64,000 bases of DNA from Kordiimonas gwangyangensis DSM 19435 = JCM 12864 (GTDB taxonomy: Bacteria; Pseudomonadota; Alphaproteobacteria; Sphingomonadales; Kordiimonadaceae). The position numbers and the translations under genes are program-made. The stretch is taken from positions 298,893 to 362,892 of the forward strand of contig NZ_AQXF01000001.1 in the NCBI RefSeq assembly GCF_000375545.1. Direction: 5' to 3'. Below the pieces are notes generated by a model. The model was not told the DNA's origin. It made no database searches and saw nothing but the letters and a program-made list of their open reading frames with translations. Shown piece by piece: positions 58,629 to 64,000 of the stretch (positions are counted from its first letter, which is position 1; each line of letters opens with the position of its first letter).

Positions 58629-59258
58629 CTATTTGTCCGTGAGCGCGAGACGCGCCCCAAGACCCATGAGCGTAAGGCCCGAAAGCCAGTTCACAAAACC
58701 CGCGCCACGGCGCGAGGATTTGACCATGCGCGCAACCTTGTCCGCGCACAGCACCACCACCACGTCCGCCGTGGAGAATGACAGGTTCACAAATGCGCCG
58801 AGGATGAGGAACTGCGCCCAGATGGGCAGGCCCGCGCCCGCATCCACAAACTGCGGCAGGAAGGCAATGAAAAAGATCGCCACCTTGGGGTTGAGGATCT
58901 CGACCCACATGCTTTCAAAAAATGCACGCCGGGCGGATTTGACCGAAACACTCGGCAGTTCGTCTGCCTCGATCTTCTGGCGGATAAGCTTGAAACCAAG
59001 CCACAGCAGGTAAGCCGCGCCCGCGAATTTGACCACCATGTAAGCCACCGGCACATGGGTGAAAATCGCGCTCAGCCCCATGGCGGCGGCGATGACGTGC
59101 ACATAACAGCCGAAGTGAATGCCAAGGGCAGCCATGAACCCGGCGCGGCGGCCACGCGCAACGGTTTGCGCGGCGGTATAAAGAATGGCTGGTCCCGGCA
59201 CAAAAGCGAAAATCGCCGTCGCGATGAAAAACGGTATCAGGTGTTCGATCGTTGGCAT
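58629..59258 (-). CDS. LysE/RhtB family amino-acid exporter
   Basis: A 209-residue inner-membrane exporter with six helices. The family start LIPFFIATAIFAFVPGPAILYTAAQTVARGRRAGFMAALGI (split over 7-47) and ESMWVEILNPKVAIFFIAFLPQFVD (split near 115-139) are diagnostic. It exports amino acids such as homoserine, threonine or leucine to prevent toxic accumulation. It is the second gene of the minus-strand run. Confidence 0.9.
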   Translation of the reverse strand: MPTIEHLIPFFIATAIFAFVPGPAILYTAAQTVARGRRAGFMAALGIHFGCYVHVIAAAMGLSAIFTHVPVAYMVVKFAGAAYLLWLGFKLIRQKIEADELPSVSVKSARRAFFESMWVEILNPKVAIFFIAFLPQFVDAGAGLPIWAQFLILGAFVNLSFSTADVVVVLCADKVARMVKSSRRGAGFVNWLSGLTLMGLGARLALTDK

Positions 59259-59348
59259 GGCCTAGCCCCTAATTCACTGGTCACATTGTCAAAATACCGG
59301 GCGATGGTGCCCGAAATGAGGCAGGCGGGCAAGAATGGCGGCGCTGTG

Positions 59349-60293
59349 CTAACCGCCCGAATGCAGCAGGCGCACCATGTCGGCCTGCGCGCGTTCGTCA
59401 ATCCAGTTGAAATAAGGCCGTTGCCACGGCGCCAGACCACCAATCGCTGGCTTCTCGGTCGTCAGGATGTGGTTGATGGCTTCAATGACGGCACGGCCCG
59501 TGGCGTCATTGCTGCAGGCGAAATGGCTGGCGGGGGCCGCATCGGCGTCAGCCAGTGGAATGCTCACGAGCGAATCCATCATGTCCTTGCCCTTGTGGCG
59601 GCGCATGAAATAGCCCACCTCGTCCGGATAGGCGAACGTATAGTCAATACGGCCACGCGCGAGCATGAGGAACGCCAGCTCGGGCCGGGCGGCGGTATGC
59701 ATGCCGCCTTTTGCCTTCGCGTCCTCAATCCAGCCATCAATGGCGACGCCATACGCCCGGCTCATCACCGTCACACCCTTGAGGTGCGACAGCGTCGCGA
59801 GGTCAGAGAGATGAGCTTGGCCGGCTTCATCCAACTGGCCCTGAATTTCGGCAGCACGGTGTTCGTTGACCACAAGGCGCAGCGGCAGCGACAGCAGAAT
59901 AGGATTGGAGAACACCATGTAAGCTTCGCGTTCCGGCGTGCGGGCGAGCGCGCTGGTGCAGGCGGCACCGCCGTGTTCGATATTCGCCAGCGCACGCGCG
60001 AGCACGCTGTGGCGGCGCTCGATCTGGAATCCGTCGAGCTTATGCTCAAAAAAATCGAGAATCTGGTCCTGGTAACCTTGGCCTGCGAGCGGGCCGGATT
60101 CGATGAAGGCGGGTGGGAAACTGAAAAGGTGCCACTGCACGCGAAGGTCGGCAGGCGACGCAGCACCCACTTTACCCTCTTTTACCGGTCTCTGATCAGC
60201 GATAGCCTGCGGCACACCCAAAGTGCCAAAAGCCAGTAGAAGCAGTAGAAAAATCCAGCCTATCCGCCGGGTTTCACTATACATGAAGCGCAT
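59349..60293 (-). CDS. Periplasmic binding-like protein (TIGR02285-like)
   Basis: A 314-residue exported protein with a signal peptide (about 1-33, ending AIA) and a solute-binding fold. Motifs such as WHLFSFPPAFIESGPLAGQGYQDQILDFF, AALANIEHGG and AVIEAINHIL match uncharacterised periplasmic proteins of the TIGR02285 type. No transporter genes adjoin it, so its role may be sensory or nutritional. GGGGGA lies upstream of the ATG. It is divergent from pabB and heads the minus-strand run down to the phosphoesterase. Confidence 0.68.
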   Translation of the reverse strand: MRFMYSETRRIGWIFLLLLLAFGTLGVPQAIADQRPVKEGKVGAASPADLRVQWHLFSFPPAFIESGPLAGQGYQDQILDFFEHKLDGFQIERRHSVLARALANIEHGGAACTSALARTPEREAYMVFSNPILLSLPLRLVVNEHRAAEIQGQLDEAGQAHLSDLATLSHLKGVTVMSRAYGVAIDGWIEDAKAKGGMHTAARPELAFLMLARGRIDYTFAYPDEVGYFMRRHKGKDMMDSLVSIPLADADAAPASHFACSNDATGRAVIEAINHILTTEKPAIGGLAPWQRPYFNWIDERAQADMVRLLHSGG

Positions 60294-60533
60294 GCGCGCA
60301 GTCCCCCATTACCCCGTGCCCTACCGAATACTCAACAAGTGATGAGCGACCTGTCAATAGATGAAGCCGCTTCACTTTCCATTCTGTGACGAATTCATAG
60401 ATTTTTACTAAAATCTCTGTGTGTTGACGTGGGTGGCGCTTCGTCTCATAAGGTGCGCGTCGGGCATGCTGGCGCTTGCCGCCGGTGTGCCGCCCAAGAA
60501 AAGAATGAACAGCGAACCACAGGACCCCCGCGC

Positions 60534-62411
60534 GTGACCCTTCGCGACCTGAGACAGGCACCCTTTGTACTGCTTGACGACAGCCGCCGCCCCCACAAGG
60601 CTGGCCGGTCTGTGCTGTTTCATTCGCCGGAAGAGATCATCTGCGCCCGCACATTGCCCGAAGTCGGCCCGGCGCTTGCGCGCATGGACGCCTGCCTCGC
60701 GGATGGGTACCACCTCGCAGGGTGGATCGCTTATGAATGTTCCGCCTATTTTGAACCGCGCCTGCGCGCCAGCATGAAGGCCAAGGCGGGTGAACCGCTT
60801 ATCTGGATGCTGGCAACGAGAGAGGCACAGCCGCTCACGAGCTTTGAGCTCGAGGAGCTTTTCATGGCCAGCCGCCGCGGCAGCGGGCGTAAATGCACAC
60901 TGACGTTTGGCGACGCCAAAGAGACCCCGGAAAGTTACGCCCGCGCGCTTAACCGCGTGCATGACTATATTGCCGCCGGTGATGTCTACCAGATCAACCA
61001 CACCTTCCCACTGCCCTGCACGCTAGAGGGGGATGCGCTCGCGCTTTATGAACAGCTGCGCATGAGCCAGCCTGTGCCATATGGCGCCTTCATTGATACA
61101 GGTGATGCTGACTTGGAAGGAAATGGCAAGGGTGAAGCGTGGCAGGTGCTGTCGCTCTCGCCGGAACTGTTTGTCGAACGGGTCGGGGACCGGCTGGCCT
61201 GCCGCCCGATGAAAGGCACCGCACCGCGTGGCCGCACAACGGCGGAAGACGCCGCCATCGCGGCAGAGTTGAAGGGTGACCCCAAGTCCCGCGCCGAAAA
61301 CCTCATGATTGTGGACCTGATCCGCAATGACCTCAGCCGAATTGCCGCGCCCGGCAGCGTGCGGGTGCCCACGCTTTATGAAGTGGAAGCCTACCCGACC
61401 CTGCATCAGATGACCTCCACGGTTACGGCGGATGCGCCAGACGGGCTGGTGCCGTCAGAGCTTTTGCGGGCACTTTTCCCCTGCGGCAGCGTGACGGGCG
61501 CCCCCAAGGTACGCGCCATGGAGATCATCGCCGAGCTTGAAAAAGCGCCGCGCGGCATCTACTGCGGCGCCATTGGTCACTTCAGCCCGGCGGAGGGCAA
61601 ATTGCCCGCGCGCTGGAGCCTGAATGTACCCATCCGCACGCTCGTCTTTGATCGTGAGGGTGAAGGCCGCCTCAGTATCGGCAGCGGCGTGGTTGCCGAC
61701 AGCGCAACCAAAGCCGAATATGAAGAATGCCTCCTCAAAGCCCGCTTCGCGCGGGAGGAGAGCGAGAGCTTCTCGCTGATTGAAACCCTGCGCCTCGACA
61801 CGGACGGCAGCTATCACCTGCTGGACCGCCATATGGCGCGGCTCGCGGACAGCGCAGCCTATTTCGACTTCGCGCTGAATATGGACACGGTAATGGAAGT
61901 GTTGAACGACCATGCCGCCGCCTTTGAAGGTTCGGGCGAAGCAAGGCGCGTGCGGCTGCTGGTGGGCCCGCGCGGGTCCGCGTCGGTCACGAGCACCGCG
62001 CTGCCCGCAAGCCCGGTGGCACCGGCGCGGGTTTGCCTCGCCGCCGCGCGCACTAATTCGGGCGACCCCTTCCTCGTGCACAAAACCACGAAGCGGCAGG
62101 TCTATGACGGCGCATTTGCCCGCGCCTTCACGGCGGGCTATGCCGACATCCTGTTCTTCAACGAGCGGGATGAGCTGACGGAAGGTGCCATCAGCACGGT
62201 CTTTATCGTCAAGGACGGCCAGTGGTTCACGCCGCCCATCGAGGCTGGTGTGCTGCCCAGCATCCTCCGGAGCGAGGTTTTGGCGCGTGGCGAACCGCAT
62301 GTGACAGTCGCGCCCATCAGCCGGGCTGCACTGTTGGATGCTGACGAGATATATATTGGCAATAGTGTTCGGGGCCTGCGTGCTGTCACGCTGGACCTGG
62401 CGGAACTATAA
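60534..62411 (+). CDS. pabB: Fused aminodeoxychorismate synthase (PabB) and lyase (PabC)
   Basis: A 625-residue fusion for 4-aminobenzoate, a folate precursor. The N-terminal chorismate-binding domain has MKGTAPRGRT, RAENLMIVDLIRNDLSRI and ALFPCGSVTGAPKVRAM. From about residue 420 a class-IV aminotransferase-like domain follows, with the PLP lysine probably in KTTKRQVYDGAF and LTEGAISTVFIV. Hence chorismate is aminated and 4-aminobenzoate released by one chain; glutamine amidotransferase PabA is elsewhere. The start is GTG at 60534 with AGGA about 9 bases upstream. FAH-family hydrolase follows by 24 bases. Confidence 0.88.
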   Translation: MTLRDLRQAPFVLLDDSRRPHKAGRSVLFHSPEEIICARTLPEVGPALARMDACLADGYHLAGWIAYECSAYFEPRLRASMKAKAGEPLIWMLATREAQPLTSFELEELFMASRRGSGRKCTLTFGDAKETPESYARALNRVHDYIAAGDVYQINHTFPLPCTLEGDALALYEQLRMSQPVPYGAFIDTGDADLEGNGKGEAWQVLSLSPELFVERVGDRLACRPMKGTAPRGRTTAEDAAIAAELKGDPKSRAENLMIVDLIRNDLSRIAAPGSVRVPTLYEVEAYPTLHQMTSTVTADAPDGLVPSELLRALFPCGSVTGAPKVRAMEIIAELEKAPRGIYCGAIGHFSPAEGKLPARWSLNVPIRTLVFDREGEGRLSIGSGVVADSATKAEYEECLLKARFAREESESFSLIETLRLDTDGSYHLLDRHMARLADSAAYFDFALNMDTVMEVLNDHAAAFEGSGEARRVRLLVGPRGSASVTSTALPASPVAPARVCLAAARTNSGDPFLVHKTTKRQVYDGAFARAFTAGYADILFFNERDELTEGAISTVFIVKDGQWFTPPIEAGVLPSILRSEVLARGEPHVTVAPISRAALLDADEIYIGNSVRGLRAVTLDLAEL

Positions 62412-62435
62412 AGAACGATTTCAGGGAGAGAGCCC

Positions 62436-63326
62436 ATGCGCCTCGCGCGGTTAGAGAAAGACGGTGTGACCATTCTTGCATGCGTGCGCGGCCCCAAGGA
62501 CAGCCCGCGCGAATATCTGCCCACGGGCAGCATCCTTCCCGGCGCGCCACAGGATCTGGGCGCCTTTCTCCATACCACGCCGTGGCCGATGATCGCCCGC
62601 ATGGCCGAGAACGCCAAGGACGGCTGGTTGCCGCTTGAGGGCGCGCGCCTGTTGCCACCCCTCAGCCCCGCCAGCCGCATTTTCTGTGTCGGTAAAAACT
62701 ATGCCGACCACGCGCGGGAAATGGGCTTAACGAGCCCCGATGGCCCGACCGCGCCCGATATTTTTGTGCGCTTCCCCTCAAGCTTCACCGGCCATGGTGG
62801 CGCATGTGAATTCCCTTCAAGTGAACCGACCTTCGATTTTGAGGGCGAGCTTGCGGTTGTCATCGGCAAAGCCGGTAGCGCCATTGCGCGTGAGGACGCC
62901 TGGGACCATGTTTTTGGCCTGACTGTGGCGAACGACGGCTCGCTCCGCCGTATCCAGAAACGCACCAGCCAGTTCACGCTTGGCAAGAATATCGACCGCT
63001 CAGGCGCGCTTGGCCCGACGATCACCCCGCTCACAAAGCCCGAAGGCACACTGTCGCTGTCGGTACGCACGTATCTCAACGACCGGATGATGCAGGACGG
63101 CAATACGGCGGACATGATTTTTGATATCCCCACCGTGATCGCCACGCTGAGCGCGATCGCGCGCCTCGAGTGCGGCGATATCATCCTGACCGGCACGCCC
63201 GCCGGTGTCGGTGCTGGCCGCAAGCCGCCTGAGTTTCTGACAAGCGGTGACCGCCTGCGTATTGAGATCGAAAGCCTCGATTCGCTGGAGGTTTCCATCA
63301 GGTCCACCGGTATCACGCCACTCTGA
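62436..63326 (+). CDS. Fumarylacetoacetate-hydrolase family protein
   Basis: A 296-residue FAH-family enzyme. Metal-binding motifs are FCVGKNYADHAREMG, TFDFEGELAVVIGK (E-x-E pair) and D at GLTVANDGSL; the C-terminal LTGTPAGVGAGRKPPEFLTSGD is conserved. Such enzymes cleave C-C bonds or decarboxylate oxaloacetate and hydroxymuconic compounds; substrate cannot be read here. GGGAGAG precedes the ATG. It follows the PabBC gene and probably shares its transcript, ending at a hairpin. Confidence 0.88.
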   Translation: MRLARLEKDGVTILACVRGPKDSPREYLPTGSILPGAPQDLGAFLHTTPWPMIARMAENAKDGWLPLEGARLLPPLSPASRIFCVGKNYADHAREMGLTSPDGPTAPDIFVRFPSSFTGHGGACEFPSSEPTFDFEGELAVVIGKAGSAIAREDAWDHVFGLTVANDGSLRRIQKRTSQFTLGKNIDRSGALGPTITPLTKPEGTLSLSVRTYLNDRMMQDGNTADMIFDIPTVIATLSAIARLECGDIILTGTPAGVGAGRKPPEFLTSGDRLRIEIESLDSLEVSIRSTGITPL

Positions 63327-63385
63327 CCGCCTGATTCGCAACTCTGGAGACCCATGTTTCGCGCCTGCCTTGCCACGGTCCCGGC

Positions 63386-63404
63386 ACCGTGCGGGCACGG
63401 TTTT
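63386..63404 (+). terminator. Hairpin with short T tract
   Basis: A 6-bp stem (ACCGTG / CACGGT, 63386-63391 and 63396-63401) with a CGGG loop and T residues at 63401-63404 lies 59 bases after the FAH-family stop, a plausible terminator. Confidence 0.45.
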
Positions 63405-63552
63405 GCCTAAATTCGCTGCCATTAATTAACTGCTTCTTTAGATGTGAAGCGTAGGTTAGATGCAGTCCAGACGGTCCGGTTTCTGGGGGATATGAACCGG
63501 CTCTGGCGTGATGAGGCCGCGTTTGGCCTGTAGCAACAGAGGTTTAAAGAGT

Positions 63553-63759
63553 ATGCGGTCCATATCCACCAGTGCTTCGGCCATCCAATTCACCGATCAT
63601 GAAGATACCTATATCTCTGACGACTGCCGCGCGCTCGCATCGCGCCTGTCGGGCCATATGGGACTGGAACACGCGCTACAGATCAGCAACGAGAATCAGT
63701 GGCACGGCGTTGTTGCGGCCCTCCGTGAGATGCAGCAAAAAAAATCTCGCGTCTGCTAA
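63553..63759 (+). CDS. Small hypothetical protein (68 aa)
   Basis: A 68-residue protein (start MRSISTSASAIQFTDHEDTY, end LREMQQKKSRVC) with no recognised domain. It is polar and helical, with a C-terminal cysteine. Two in-frame ATG codons lie upstream; the one at 63553 follows AAAGAG-type purines. A TTAA-N7-TTTA element about 130 bases upstream (near 63426) loosely recalls CtrA sites, so cell-cycle control is imaginable but weak. Confidence 0.5.
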   Translation: MRSISTSASAIQFTDHEDTYISDDCRALASRLSGHMGLEHALQISNENQWHGVVAALREMQQKKSRVC

Positions 63760-63847
63760 TCCAACCTAAACCAAAGTTTTAGAGCATAACTTTCGTTACC
63801 ATAGGGATGTATAAAACAACCCGGGATAGCGATACCCCTCTAAACAT

Positions 63848-63876
63848 TTGACTTTTCCCATTAAAAGTTACATTAT
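63848..63876 (+). promoter_or_regulatory. Sigma70-like promoter
   Basis: TTGACT (63848-63853), a 17-base spacer and CATTAT (63871-63876) match five of six and four of six consensus bases with ideal spacing. It could drive a gene starting near 63942 or beyond the window. Confidence 0.4.
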
Positions 63877-63941
63877 TACATAAACAAATCTGTCATTCGG
63901 GACGATGTGCCAAGCAGTTAAATTACGTATTGACTCCGGTA

Positions 63942-64000
63942 ATGAGACGAAAAGTGAAATTTTTGCTTGGAATCGCAGAAGATTCTTGGATGATAGGCAC
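63942..64000 (+). CDS. Possible start of a gene running out of the window
   Basis: An ATG at 63942 opens a frame (MRRKVKFLLGIAEDSWMIG) that is uninterrupted to the window end, about 66 bases downstream of the sigma70-like promoter. Only 19 complete codons are visible and no clear ribosome-binding site precedes it, so the call is weak. Confidence 0.25.
   Translation, partial: MRRKVKFLLGIAEDSWMIG

Larger units (their letters stand above)
63760..64000. other. AT-rich intergenic region at window end
   Basis: After the 68-residue protein, A+T content rises clearly over about 200 bases. It holds one sigma70-like promoter (63848-63876) and possibly the first codons of a further gene at 63942. No repeats or RNA genes are evident. 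Confidence 0.5.

Noticed and set aside
1-64000. tRNA genes, insertion sequences, prophage or toxin-antitoxin modules
   Set aside because: No cloverleaf with the invariant T loop, no transposase or integrase, no terminal inverted repeats, and no recognisable toxin-antitoxin pair could be supported.

Overview
The window reads as a chromosomal segment of a motile, Gram-negative alphaproteobacterium, probably marine or aquatic and roughly 58-60% G+C by eye. Evidence: a CysI-DUF934-CysH sulfur cluster of alphaproteobacterial type, a CheY/CheZ pair next to a TipF-like degenerate EAL protein, a DUF3035 (BamF-like) lipoprotein after lspA, LytTR and LysR regulators, and a very large TonB-dependent receptor. 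Some resemblance to Kordiimonadales-like genomes is only an impression. I see no phage, transposon, CRISPR array, rRNA or tRNA.

Layout. 1-3.9 kb: assimilatory sulfate reduction (cysI, partial; DUF934; APS-reductase-type cysH) and a GcvA-like LysR regulator. 4-7.4 kb: envelope proteins (periplasmic binding-like protein, MipA/OmpV porin-like protein, a 36-residue membrane ORF), a membrane-bound LytTR regulator and a secreted hypothetical. 7.4-19.2 kb: amino-acid and envelope housekeeping (M14 peptidase, threonine synthase, HNH protein, MEST-like alpha/beta hydrolase, MFS exporter, D-amino-acid transaminase, a tandem pair of 139-residue membrane paralogues, MscS, tadA, serine beta-lactamase-like hydrolase). 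19.3-21.4 kb: rluB-like and rsmD, then a structured RNA candidate with a strong terminator. 21.4-26.5 kb: TonB-dependent receptor behind an AT-rich regulatory region and a TPR/2-oxoglutarate oxygenase gene. 26.7-29.8 kb: a DUF3376 patatin lipase and a permuted papain-like protein. 29.8-34.4 kb: transglycosylase-like protein, DUF2891 lipoprotein, HPP protein, mutL. 35-37 kb: ArsR-SRPBCC-SRPBCC-DUF2938 module with a repeated operator. 37-44 kb: ribF/TerC/pseudo-receiver/ileS/lspA/DUF3035 strand, with a MaoC gene. 44.3-48 kb: cheY-cheZ and tipF-HAD. 48.2-55.7 kb: small envelope and lipid-related genes, an acyl-CoA dehydrogenase, a glycosyltransferase, an 11-bp-phased repeat and a MAPEG protein. 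55.7-60.3 kb: a compact minus-strand run (binding-like protein, LysE, MgtC, diacylglycerol kinase, ExoD, phosphoesterase). 60.5-63.8 kb: PabB-PabC fusion, FAH-family hydrolase and a small protein.

Most of the region is ordinary core genome. The items most worth a second look are: the CheZ protein with two FliM-like acidic motifs beside CheY and TipF; a receiver protein stripped of all its phosphorylation residues inside the ribF-ileS-lspA strand; an acyl-CoA dehydrogenase lacking Glu at both usual catalytic-base positions; the 11-bp-phased TGTGC repeat between convergent genes; a BlaI/CopY-type operator upstream of the beta-lactamase-like gene; the ArsR operator that overlaps its own start codon; the structured RNA candidate after rsmD; and the adjacent patatin and papain-like genes. 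I found no single convincing undescribed multi-gene system. All family assignments come from motif recognition alone, without database searches.
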